Shown here one piece after another: positions 29,010 through 37,490 of a stretch of DNA of 64,000 bases. Under the pieces are notes generated by a model. It saw only the letters and a list, made by a program, of their open reading frames with translations, was not told where the DNA came from and did no database searches. Origin of the DNA: an uncultured Bacteroidota bacterium (GTDB lineage Bacteria > Bacteroidota > Bacteroidia > Chitinophagales > Chitinophagaceae); NCBI GenBank assembly GCA_903927975.1, contig CAIYPC010000359.1, positions 1 to 64,000 of the forward strand, given 5' to 3'. The stretch's first letter is position 1. The number at the start of each line of letters is the position of its first letter. The translations under genes were made by a program, and so were the position numbers.

Positions 29010-29696
29010 TTACTTTTTATAATCCATAATATTAACCCTCTTCCCGCAAAACCCAAACTCCTGCTCATCATTAGAGCTTACAATTACTATACGATTGGCG
29101 CAATAGTTTTTAATAAGCTGATGATACAATGCAATTCCTTCCTCATCCAAATTGGTGCAAGGTTCATCAAGTAAGAGAACAGGAACATCAGAAAAAAATG
29201 CCTGAGCGAGTTTTGCCCTTTGTTTCATGCCGGAAGAATAATAACGGATCTGTTTATGTGCAGATTTTTCAAGACCAATTTCAGCAATTATTTTTTGGAT
29301 ATCCATTCCCGTTATAAACGGTTTGAAAGTTTGGTGGAACTGAAGAAACTCTGTCAATGTCATTTCTTCAATCAATTCCATATAAGGTGCAGCGATGGAA
29401 ATTTGCTGGTAGAAATTTTCGGACGTGAGGCGATGGTCGATGGTGGTTGATTGATGGTCGTGTTTAGTTTTGGGCATTGCTTCTGAATTCGGCCATCTAT
29501 CATCTATCATCTTGTACTCAATCTTCCCTTCGCTCTCCGCTACCGCACCTGCAATGACTTGTAGCAGTGTTGATTTGCCAGATCCATTTGGACCGATAAT
29601 CGCATAGCTATGACCATTAGTAAATTCGTACTGGACGTGACGGAAGATCCAATCGCGGTTAAAACGCTTGCCAACATTAGTCAGCGTAATCTTCAT
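29010..29696 (-). CDS. ABC transporter ATP-binding protein
   Basis: From MKITLTNVGKRF. Walker A GPNGSGKSTL, signature YSSGMKQRAKLAQAF, Walker B VLLLDEP. Confidence 0.9.
   Translation of the reverse strand: MKITLTNVGKRFNRDWIFRHVQYEFTNGHSYAIIGPNGSGKSTLLQVIAGAVAESEGKIEYKMIDDRWPNSEAMPKTKHDHQSTTIDHRLTSENFYQQISIAAPYMELIEEMTLTEFLQFHQTFKPFITGMDIQKIIAEIGLEKSAHKQIRYYSSGMKQRAKLAQAFFSDVPVLLLDEPCTNLDEEGIALYHQLIKNYCANRIVIVSSNDEQEFGFCGKRVNIMDYKK
29432..29510. repeat. Heptamer arrays inside the ABC ATPase gene
   Basis: gatggtc gatggtg gttgatt gatggtc (29432-29459) and atctatc atctatc (29495-29508). They encode YKMIDDRWPNSEAMPKTKHDHQSTTIDHRLTSE. Confidence 0.8.
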
Positions 29697-30525
29697 CCAT
29701 GTTATTTTTGGAGTAGCGTTTGATAATACCTCTGCCGCTTTCGCGAATGAAAGTAACGATTTCATCACGCTCATCAGTAGCAGGAAATTCCTCTTCGAGA
29801 TGCTCAAGTGCCTGACTAGTGTTCATCCCTTTATTATAGATCACGCGGTAAATATCAAGTATGTGATTGATCTTATCTACAGTAAAGCCCCTCCGCTTTA
29901 AGCCGATTGAATTAACACCGGCATAGCTTAATGGCAGCCTGCCTGCTTTGATGTAAGGCGGAATATCTTTTCCTACCAATGATCCGCCAGCAATAAAAAC
30001 ATGATGACCAACTTTCACGAACTGGTGAATGGCGCACATGCCTCCAAGTATTACCCAATCTCCAATAACAACGTGACCTGCCACCTGAGAATTGTTGCTT
30101 AATATGCAGTTGTCGCCAATAATGCAATCATGCGCAATATGGCTGTAAGCAAGTATCATACAGTTCTTGCCCACTTTCGTTTTCCATCTGTCTTTGGTGC
30201 CCCGATGAACCGTAACAAATTCACGGATGGTTGTATTATCTCCTATTTCTACTGTTGTATTTTCTCCATCGAATTTCAGATCCTGAGGTATCGCAGAAAT
30301 GACCGCACCGGGAAAAATATGGCAGTTCTTTCCAATCCGCGCCCCTTCCATAATCGTCACATTACTGCCAATCCAAGTGCCCTGACCAACTTCTACATTT
30401 TGATGGATCACTGAAAATGGATCAACCTTTACATTGGTTGCCAGTTTAGCATTTGGATGAATATAAGTATGCGGATGGATCATTGAGCTTTTTGTTTTAG
30501 TGGATGATGTATCATTGATACTCAT
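29677..30525 (-). CDS. lpxA: Acyl-ACP--UDP-N-acetylglucosamine O-acyltransferase
   Basis: 282 aa, hexapeptide repeats, HPHTYIHPNAKLATNVKVDPFSVI, GMCAIHQFVKVGHHVFIAGGSLV. The start may instead be at M15 (30483). Confidence 0.95.
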   Translation of the reverse strand: MSINDTSSTKTKSSMIHPHTYIHPNAKLATNVKVDPFSVIHQNVEVGQGTWIGSNVTIMEGARIGKNCHIFPGAVISAIPQDLKFDGENTTVEIGDNTTIREFVTVHRGTKDRWKTKVGKNCMILAYSHIAHDCIIGDNCILSNNSQVAGHVVIGDWVILGGMCAIHQFVKVGHHVFIAGGSLVGKDIPPYIKAGRLPLSYAGVNSIGLKRRGFTVDKINHILDIYRVIYNKGMNTSQALEHLEEEFPATDERDEIVTFIRESGRGIIKRYSKNNMDEDYAD

Positions 30526-30584
30526 TTAAGAATTTTGTTTAAAAGAGTTCATGATATCTTTTATCTGCTGGGCTTTTAGGGCAA

Positions 30585-30613
30585 ATAAAAAATGTCAGGC
30601 AACATTACCTGAC
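30585..30613 (-). terminator. Hairpin terminator between lpxC/fabZ and lpxA
   Basis: Minus strand GTCAGGtaatgttgCCTGACATTTTTTATTT. Confidence 0.6.
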
Positions 30614-30663
30614 TGACAAATATAATTTAATTATCAGTAATGGTACTCGTTAAGAACTTGTTA

Positions 30664-32073
30664 TTAAGAAGTCCTCTTCACCAATTGCGCAACAAGATCT
30701 GCTTCTGTTGCGATTTTATTTCCAATGAATACGGTTCCTCTCATTTCACAAATTCCACGACGGATGGGAGAATTTAATTCGAGCCTTAAAATCATCGTGT
30801 CACCGGGCACAACTTTTTGCTTGAATTTACAGTTGTCAATTTTCAGAAAATAAGTATCGTACTCTCCTGGGGGCATTGCATTAATTGCCAGTATTCCGCC
30901 AGTTTGAGCAAGCGCTTCTATTTGCAGAACGCCAGGCATCACAGGGTTGCCCGGAAAATGACCTGGAAAAAATGGCTCATTGAAAGTAACATTTTTAATG
31001 CCCACAATATGCTTGTCTGACAGCTCAATGATTTTATCCACTAATAAAAATGGATATCTGTGCGGCAATGTTTTTTCAATCTGTTGAGAATTAAAAATCG
31101 GAGCTTGGTTAGGATCATAAACAGGCACATTTCTTACGTGCTTGTTCTTTTTTATATATTGTTTTAATTTTCTTGCAAAATCAACATTGGTAGAATGCCC
31201 AGGGCGATTTGCTATGATATGGGCTTTAATTGGATAACCAATCAGGGCGAGATCGCCAATCACATCAAGTAGTTTATGGCGAGCCGGCTCATTGGGATAT
31301 CTTAGTTCAAGATTGTTCAGATATCCTTCGCTCTTCACTTCAATTTTATCGCGCTTAAATGCTTTTGCCAAACGACTCATCTCCTCTTCTGTAACAGGCT
31401 TATCAACCACCACAATTGCGTTATTGATATCGCCACCTTTCACAAGGTTATTATCAAGCAACATTTCAAGTTCATGCAAAAAACAAAAAGTGCGGCATGG
31501 AGCAATTTGCGATTTGAAATCTTTCATTTTTTTCAAACCTGCATGCTGTGTGCCAAGAACAGGGCTATTGAAATCGATCAGCGTAGTGACCTGATATTCC
31601 ATAGAAGGCATCGCTGTCATTTCAACCCGTTTCTTATCGTCGTAGTAAGTGATGTTGGTGTCGATACTATACCAAGCCTTTGCAGCATCCTGTTCAATCA
31701 CACCAACCTCTTCAATCATCTCAATAAAAGGCTCCGAACTCCCATCCATAATCGGGGTTTCAGGACCGTTCATTTCAATCAGGCAATTATCTACACCCAT
31801 GCCCACGAGCGCAGCCAGCACATGTTCAACCGTATTGATCTTTACCCCATTTTCTTCCAGCGTTGTGCCGCGTGAAGTATCGGTAACCAAATCACAATCT
31901 GCTTTAATAATCGGCTGACCGGGCAAATCAACCCTTTGAAACTGATAGCCATATCCTGCATTGGCAGGCTTAAGCGTCATATCAACTTTAATGCCTGTGT
32001 GCAAACCTGTGCCTGAAATACTTACTGCCGAAGCTAATGTGTGTTGTTTATCAGGATTGAAATTTTGATCCAT
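30664..32073 (-). CDS. lpxC/fabZ: Bifunctional UDP-3-O-acyl-GlcNAc deacetylase / 3-hydroxyacyl-ACP dehydratase
   Basis: 469 aa. LpxC part (GTGLHTGIKVDMTLKPA, VEHVLAALVGMGVDN, RHKLLDVIGDLALIG) fused to FabZ part (LPHRYPFLLVDKI, FPGHFPGNPVMPGVLQIEALAQ). Confidence 0.96.
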   Translation of the reverse strand: MDQNFNPDKQHTLASAVSISGTGLHTGIKVDMTLKPANAGYGYQFQRVDLPGQPIIKADCDLVTDTSRGTTLEENGVKINTVEHVLAALVGMGVDNCLIEMNGPETPIMDGSSEPFIEMIEEVGVIEQDAAKAWYSIDTNITYYDDKKRVEMTAMPSMEYQVTTLIDFNSPVLGTQHAGLKKMKDFKSQIAPCRTFCFLHELEMLLDNNLVKGGDINNAIVVVDKPVTEEEMSRLAKAFKRDKIEVKSEGYLNNLELRYPNEPARHKLLDVIGDLALIGYPIKAHIIANRPGHSTNVDFARKLKQYIKKNKHVRNVPVYDPNQAPIFNSQQIEKTLPHRYPFLLVDKIIELSDKHIVGIKNVTFNEPFFPGHFPGNPVMPGVLQIEALAQTGGILAINAMPPGEYDTYFLKIDNCKFKQKVVPGDTMILRLELNSPIRRGICEMRGTVFIGNKIATEADLVAQLVKRTS

Positions 32074-32198
32074 GCTCTTTTAATTAGCCGGCAAAGATAC
32101 AATTCGGCATGGATTTATGAGCCTCAAATAATTGGGCGATATAGGGTGCTGGCGATATAACTTGCTTCGCGATTTCCACTCACTACTCACTACTCACT

Positions 32199-32570
32199 CT
32201 AAATATCCTCTTCCCTCTCCAACATCAATATCGCGCTTTGTGGAACGATGAAATATTTTTCATTTTCATAAAGCACTTCGGTTGCGCCGCTCAATAAAAA
32301 AATAGCAATGTCGCCCTCTCGTGCCTGCAACGGAACATACTTCACCTGATCATCCTGATTTTTCCATGGCTCATCATCAACGGGCATTGGTATTGCATAT
32401 CCAGGTCCTGTTTTGATCACATAACCTTGTTGTACTTTTTCTTTTTCCTGAACTCCAGGCGGAAGATATAGTCCTGAGCTGGTGCGCTCATTAAGCTTTG
32501 TGAGGCGAATGAGAACGCGATCTCCAATAACCACTAATTTTTTGAATTTATTATTTGCGGTGATGTGCAT
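32199..32570 (-). CDS. GroES/Cpn10-like co-chaperone family protein
   Basis: 123 aa. VIGDRVLIRLTKLNERTSSGLYLPPGVQEKEKVQQGYVIKTGPG, final VPQSAILML. Confidence 0.8.
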   Translation of the reverse strand: MHITANNKFKKLVVIGDRVLIRLTKLNERTSSGLYLPPGVQEKEKVQQGYVIKTGPGYAIPMPVDDEPWKNQDDQVKYVPLQAREGDIAIFLLSGATEVLYENEKYFIVPQSAILMLEREEDI

Positions 32571-32629
32571 CTTTTGTCTTTGGTTTGATAAAAATATTTT
32601 CCAAAATTAATGATCACAAGCGAAGTCTG

Positions 32630-32670
32630 AACTATGATTTATGTGATTGAATGATTGGTATGATTTGCTA
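32630..32670. repeat. Approximately 9-nt word array (tgatt words)
   Basis: ctatgattta tgtgattga atgattggt atgatttgc. Shares gaactatgatt with 43890-43900. Confidence 0.5.
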
Positions 32671-32859
32671 TATCGAAAATTGCTTCTTGCATTTCTTGTT
32701 CCTTCATTCTTGTACCCTGTTTCTTGTATTTGATTCCTCCTTTTACCTAACACCCTCCACCTTCTACTTTCCTCAAAATGAATTATTAACAAAATATTAC
32801 TCGCTCAAACAACATAACCGCAAATGATTTAATTTTATTTGTACTTAAATTAATTCAAT

Positions 32860-33564
32860 ATGGAAGGCAAAAAACCTAAAATACTATTGTGCGAAGATGA
32901 TCAAAACCTGGGAATGGTATTGAAAAATTATCTTGAGCTGAATGATTACGATGTAACATTGGAACGCGACGGAAGACTTGGGCTCGCTGCATTTCAGCGC
33001 GAAAAATATGATTTGTGCTTGCTGGATATTATGATGCCGCACATGGATGGATTTACTTTAGCAGAAGAAATCCGCGATGTTGATGCTGACATCCCATTGT
33101 TTTTTCTGAGCGCAAAAACAATGAAGGAAGATATTATTCAAGGATATAAACTCGGTGCTGATGATTACATCACCAAGCCTTTTGACAGTGAGGTGCTTTT
33201 GCTAAAAATCAAAGCGATACTGAAACGCAATGAGGACATGAACAAAGAAGCTGACAACAAAGAGTTTGATCTTGGCTTTTATCATTTCAATCCAAAGCTT
33301 CGCGAACTGAGCCATAAAGGACAGATGCAAACACTTTCCCCAAAAGAAAATGAATTGTTGAAAATGCTTTCAGAACATGTGAATGACCTTTTGCCGAGAG
33401 AGCAGGCATTGAAAAAAATCTGGGGCAGCGATACTTATTTCAATGGAAGAAGCATGGATGTTTATATTGCGAAGCTCAGAAAATATCTGAAAGAAGATAC
33501 CGATATCGAGATTGTGAACATACACGGAAATGGTTTCCGGTTGGTGGCTCCGCAAATTGCTTAA
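32860..33564 (+). CDS. Response regulator transcription factor (OmpR family, RprY-like)
   Basis: 234 aa. Receiver ILLCEDDQNLG, LLDIMMPHMDGFTL, DDYITKPFDSEVL, plus winged-helix C-terminus. Confidence 0.93.
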   Translation: MEGKKPKILLCEDDQNLGMVLKNYLELNDYDVTLERDGRLGLAAFQREKYDLCLLDIMMPHMDGFTLAEEIRDVDADIPLFFLSAKTMKEDIIQGYKLGADDYITKPFDSEVLLLKIKAILKRNEDMNKEADNKEFDLGFYHFNPKLRELSHKGQMQTLSPKENELLKMLSEHVNDLLPREQALKKIWGSDTYFNGRSMDVYIAKLRKYLKEDTDIEIVNIHGNGFRLVAPQIA

Positions 33565-33590
33565 GCAAAAATTATATGATTGAAAATACA

Positions 33591-33622
33591 AAGGGATTGA
33601 ACAAAATTCAATCCCTTTTTTA
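33591..33622 (+). terminator. Rho-independent terminator
   Basis: aagggattga-acaaaat-tcaatcccttttttt: 10-bp perfect stem followed by a T tract, after the response regulator stop at 33564. Confidence 0.9.
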
Positions 33623-33635
33623 ATGGCTTTGGAAA

Positions 33636-33739
33636 AGCTATAAGTCGCGAGCTCCGAGCTCCGAGCAAAAATTTTCAAAACTTCTTGGAAATCGAAAAGC
33701 TGTTTTGCTCGAAGCTCACAGCTAATAGCTCAAAGCTTT
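33636..33739. repeat. Inverted heptamer array
   Basis: agctata agtcgcg agctccg agctccg agcaaaa ... ttgctcg aagctca cagctaa tagctca aagcttt. Confidence 0.9.
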
Positions 33740-33741
33740 TC

Positions 33742-34773
33742 CTAAAACAGCAATTGTTCTCCACTTCTTCCCGGCATTGTTTTCCCCAAATGCAGATATG
33801 CTTTTTCTGTTGCTTCTCTTCCACGTGCTGTGCGTTGCAAAAAACCTTCCTGAATTAAAAATGGCTCATACACTTCTTCCAAAGTTCCCGGCTCTTCGGC
33901 AACTGCAGTTGCAATTGTTGTGATGCCAACCGGGCCGCCCTTGAATTTTTCAATAATCGTTAGCAAAATTTTATTATCCATTTCATCAAGACCATGTTGA
34001 TCGACATTCAAGGCACGCAGTGCGTGTTCTGTTATATTCATATCAATCACTCCGTTGCCAAGAACTTGTGCAAAATCGCGAACGCGCCGCAATAAGCCAT
34101 TCGCAATTCTTGGTGTGCCGCGGCTTCGTCTCGCAATTTCATTTGCTGCATCTGATGTTATTTTTGAATCAAGAATTTTCGCCGAGCGCAAAATAATTTT
34201 ATAAAGAACTTCAGCCGTGTAATATTCTAATCTTGATTTAATGGCAAAGCGCGATAATAATGGCGCAGTTAATAAACCACTTCTTGTTGTTGCGCCAACT
34301 AATGTAAAAGGATTGAGATTGATCTGTATGCTTCTCGCATTCGGGCCGCTGTCGATCATAATATCAATGCGGTAATCTTCCATCGCAGCATATAAATATT
34401 CTTCAACAACTGTACTAAGGCGATGTATTTCATCAATGAACAATACATCATGTGGCTCGAGATTGGTGAGCAAGCCAGCAAGATCACCAGGCTTTTCAAT
34501 AACAGGTCCTGAAGTTTCTTTAATGTTCACCCCCATTTCATTGGCAACAATCCTGCTCAGTGTTGTCTTGCCCAATCCCGGAGGGCCGTGAAATAAGATA
34601 TGATCGAGCGCTTCCCCGCGCATCTTTGCAGCCTGAATAAATATTTTCAGGTTATTAATAATTTGTGGTTGCCCAGCAAAATCGACTATTTCTTTCGGGC
34701 GAATATTATTTTCAAATTCCTTATCAGCAGAAGTCAATAATTCTTTATCGCTATTTAGATTGTCATTCGGCAT
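33742..34773 (-). CDS. ruvB: Holliday junction branch migration DNA helicase RuvB
   Basis: 343 aa. [68 protein letters not shown]. Confidence 0.97.
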   Translation of the reverse strand: MPNDNLNSDKELLTSADKEFENNIRPKEIVDFAGQPQIINNLKIFIQAAKMRGEALDHILFHGPPGLGKTTLSRIVANEMGVNIKETSGPVIEKPGDLAGLLTNLEPHDVLFIDEIHRLSTVVEEYLYAAMEDYRIDIMIDSGPNARSIQINLNPFTLVGATTRSGLLTAPLLSRFAIKSRLEYYTAEVLYKIILRSAKILDSKITSDAANEIARRSRGTPRIANGLLRRVRDFAQVLGNGVIDMNITEHALRALNVDQHGLDEMDNKILLTIIEKFKGGPVGITTIATAVAEEPGTLEEVYEPFLIQEGFLQRTARGREATEKAYLHLGKTMPGRSGEQLLF

Positions 34774-34900
34774 CCCTCAAAGTTAGATAGCAAATATCAA
34801 AAAGGGAAAAGGGATTTTTCAAAAAAAGCTCAATCTCGAAAACTGTTGATTATTTGAAAATGAAGTCTTTTCTATCAGTTGGCAAAAATTATTTTCAATA

Positions 34901-34920
34901 TATTTGTATATACAAGTATT
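34901..34920. promoter_or_regulatory. Operator O1: tatttgtatatacaagtatt
   Basis: Contains TTGTATATACAA and overlaps a TAnnTTTG element (tatatttg 34899-34906). Exact reverse complement at 35384-35403. Confidence 0.8.
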
Positions 34921-35370
34921 ATGTCCTTACTTTGTATTGTGAAGAAAATTTCAGAAAGCCATTATAGCAAGTGCATGTATTTCGTTTCAAATGCTTTGGC
35001 AAGAAAAATGGAAAAGATGGCGCTTGAATCCTGGAAAAAGGTAAATCTTTCTCCAAGTCACGCATATCTTTTGCTGTTAGTAATTGAAAATCCTGGTATC
35101 CAGCCAATGGAACTGTGTGAAGAATTGCAGTTGCAACCCTCTACCATCACACGTTTGATGGAAAAACTGGAGCTGAAAAAATTAATAGCAAGGACTTTTG
35201 AAGGGAGATTGACGAATGTTTATCCAACTCCAAAAGCAAAGGAATTATTACCAAAACTAAAACAGTGTGTGGCAGATTTTTCTGAAAGCTGTATTTCTAT
35301 TCTTGGAAAGGAAGAGAGCTTAAAACTTATCCAGAACATGAACCGTGTTTCGGACAAATTAACTTATTAA
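34921..35370 (+). CDS. MarR family transcriptional regulator
   Basis: Winged helix: LSPSHAYLLLLVIENPGIQPMELCEELQLQPSTITRLMEKLELKKLIARTFEGRLTNVYPTPKAKEL. The start may be 34921 or, since O1 abuts it, 34975. Confidence 0.88.
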   Translation: MSLLCIVKKISESHYSKCMYFVSNALARKMEKMALESWKKVNLSPSHAYLLLLVIENPGIQPMELCEELQLQPSTITRLMEKLELKKLIARTFEGRLTNVYPTPKAKELLPKLKQCVADFSESCISILGKEESLKLIQNMNRVSDKLTY

Positions 35371-35383
35371 ATTTTTTTATATT

Positions 35384-35403
35384 AATACTTGTATATACAA
35401 ATA
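35384..35403. promoter_or_regulatory. Operator O2: aatacttgtatatacaaata
   Basis: Exact reverse complement of O1, upstream of the NmrA-family gene. Confidence 0.8.
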
Positions 35404-35427
35404 CATAATCACTCAAAAATAAAACAA

Positions 35428-36339
35428 ATGAAACTAGTAATCACAGGTGGCGCGGGCCACATATCAAAACCATTGACAGAAAAATTATTAGCAAAGGGAC
35501 ATCGTGTAACTGTTATTGGTAGAAATGCCGCTAACATAAAAGAACTCGTTGACAAAGGTGCTGAAGCAGCAATCGCCTCGGTAGAAGATGTGAGTTTTTT
35601 GACCAAAGCCTTCGCAGGTGCGGATGCGGTGTACACAATGGTGCCGCCGAATATGGCCGCATCAGATTGGAAAGGTTGGATAGCACAGATTGGAAAAAAT
35701 TATGCTGAAGCGATTAAAGCGAATGGGATAAAACATGTTGTGAACCTCAGCAGCATTGGCGCACATTTATCAGAAGGAGTTGGGCCTGTTACAGGAATTC
35801 ACAGAGCAGAAAAAGCATTGAATGAATTAAGTGATGTACACATCAAAAATTTGCGCCCAGCATTTTTTTATACAAACCTTTTAGCCAATATCGGAATGAT
35901 TAAAGGCGTTGGAATCATGGGCGCAAACTTTGGGGGACCTTTATTAAAAGTGCCAATTGTTCATCCTTCGGATATTGCTGATGTTGTTGCTGAAGAATTA
36001 TCTGATCTGAATTTCACAGGGCATAGTGTTCGTTACATCGCAAGTGATGAGGTAACGACAGATAAAATCGCTGCAGTTTTCGGCAAAGCAATTGGAAAAC
36101 CGGATCTAAAATGGATTGTATTTAGTGATGAAGATGCATTAAATGGGATGATACAAGCCGGATTGCCTGAAGAAATTGCAAAGAATTATCAAGAGATGAA
36201 TCATTCTCTTCAATCAGGAAAAATGGCTGAAGATTATTGGAAAAATCATCCTGCAACTTTGCAAAAAACAAAGCTAGAAGATTTCGCAAAGATATTTGCT
36301 GCCGCGTATATAAGCGAAGCTCCAGTGGCAGCGCATTAG
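35428..36339 (+). CDS. NmrA/NAD(P)H-binding family oxidoreductase
   Basis: 303 aa from MKLVITGGAGHISKPLTEKLLAKGHRVTVIGRN. Start corrected from the track. Confidence 0.9.
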   Translation: MKLVITGGAGHISKPLTEKLLAKGHRVTVIGRNAANIKELVDKGAEAAIASVEDVSFLTKAFAGADAVYTMVPPNMAASDWKGWIAQIGKNYAEAIKANGIKHVVNLSSIGAHLSEGVGPVTGIHRAEKALNELSDVHIKNLRPAFFYTNLLANIGMIKGVGIMGANFGGPLLKVPIVHPSDIADVVAEELSDLNFTGHSVRYIASDEVTTDKIAAVFGKAIGKPDLKWIVFSDEDALNGMIQAGLPEEIAKNYQEMNHSLQSGKMAEDYWKNHPATLQKTKLEDFAKIFAAAYISEAPVAAH

Positions 36340-36341
36340 AA

Positions 36342-36425
36342 GATACGGGATTCGAGATGCGGGATTCGAGCAAAGACAGTCGAATCCCGCATCTCATATC
36401 TCGTACCTATCAGCTCAAAGCTTTT
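36342..36425. repeat. Inverted heptamer array, twelve heptads
   Basis: gatacgg gattcga gatgcgg gattcga gcaaaga cagtcga atcccgc atctcat atctcgt acctatc agctcaa agctttt. 16-bp perfect arms 36354-36369/36380-36395. Confidence 0.92.
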
Positions 36426-36441
36426 TGCTAATTTTATTCCT

Positions 36442-36726
36442 ATGAACTTAGAAAATTTCAAATCTTCATTGTCGCAAGCACAGCCACCACAAGCTGCTTC
36501 AATATTGCTTCAATCTTTATGGCTCGATGCAAAGGGCGATTGGCATGCTGCTCATCATTTGATTGATGCACTTGAAGAATCCAAAGCTTATTGGGTGCAT
36601 GCTTATCTCCACAGAAAAGAGGGCGATGCATCAAATGCGAATTACTGGTATAGAAGAGCGCAAAAACAAATGCCTTCTTATTCTTTACAAAAAGAATGGG
36701 ATGAAATTGTGACTGCGTTGTTATGA
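36442..36726 (+). CDS. Conserved hypothetical protein
   Basis: 94-aa complete ORF with TPR-like WVHAYLHRKEGDASNANYWYRRA. Confidence 0.65.
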   Translation: MNLENFKSSLSQAQPPQAASILLQSLWLDAKGDWHAAHHLIDALEESKAYWVHAYLHRKEGDASNANYWYRRAQKQMPSYSLQKEWDEIVTALL

Positions 36727-36727
36727 T

Positions 36728-37411
36728 TTATAAATAGCGATTCATTTGAAGTATTGAATCAGGATCAGGAGAATTTTGAAGCCAGTATTTTTTTTCAGAA
36801 AATTTACAAACGCCTGGATAATCGCCTTTATAATTTGTTATATCACTGATGATTTGAAAATGTAGATGTGGCGGCCAGTTGCCATTTTCGAATCGCATCC
36901 CAAATTCAGCAATCACTTCTCCTTTTATTATCCTCTTTCCTTCCTGTAAATTTTTTATAGAGTTGAGACTGAGATGACCATATAATGTGTGAAAAGAAAT
37001 GCCTTCTAGATTATGCGTTAAAATAATTGTAGCTCCATAATCGCTGTCATTATTATTGAAAGCAAAACTGTGCACGATGCCATCAAGCGGCGACATAATT
37101 CTCGTGCCTACTTCGCCCCAAATATCAATTCCCAAATGCAATCTTCGTGGTTCCTCATTTGTATCAAAATGTTTGCTTCTTGCATACAATGTTCTATGTT
37201 CATCATAACCTCCAATGCCGTATTTGCAATTGTTTTCTTTTAGTTTAGTATTGATATAATTGGAAAAGTTTTCCGTGTTTGCAATTTGTTCTGCTGTCAG
37301 TTCTTTATTATTTTCTGTGAAGTCAAATGGAAATAGTTTATCTGTTGCCGCATTGAACGGAACAATCTGATGAAACTCTTTTGCATGTTCTTTCAATAAA
37401 TTGTCAAGCAT
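36728..37411 (-). CDS. M23 family metallopeptidase-like protein
   Basis: 227 aa. HLGIDIWGEVGTRIMSPLDGIVHSF, LYGHLSLNS, GEVIAEFG, WPPHLHFQI. Confidence 0.88.
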   Translation of the reverse strand: MLDNLLKEHAKEFHQIVPFNAATDKLFPFDFTENNKELTAEQIANTENFSNYINTKLKENNCKYGIGGYDEHRTLYARSKHFDTNEEPRRLHLGIDIWGEVGTRIMSPLDGIVHSFAFNNNDSDYGATIILTHNLEGISFHTLYGHLSLNSIKNLQEGKRIIKGEVIAEFGMRFENGNWPPHLHFQIISDITNYKGDYPGVCKFSEKKYWLQNSPDPDSILQMNRYL

Positions 37412-37490
37412 AATATATCAACATATATATTTTCTCTTCGAAGCTTTGAGAAAAAAACCCTCTGCGCTCTCTGCGCCTCCGCGTGAAACA

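Noticed and set aside
33636-33739. CRISPR-like array
   Set aside because: Units are 7 nt with degenerate words and no spacers, and no cas genes are in the window. This applies to all word arrays found.
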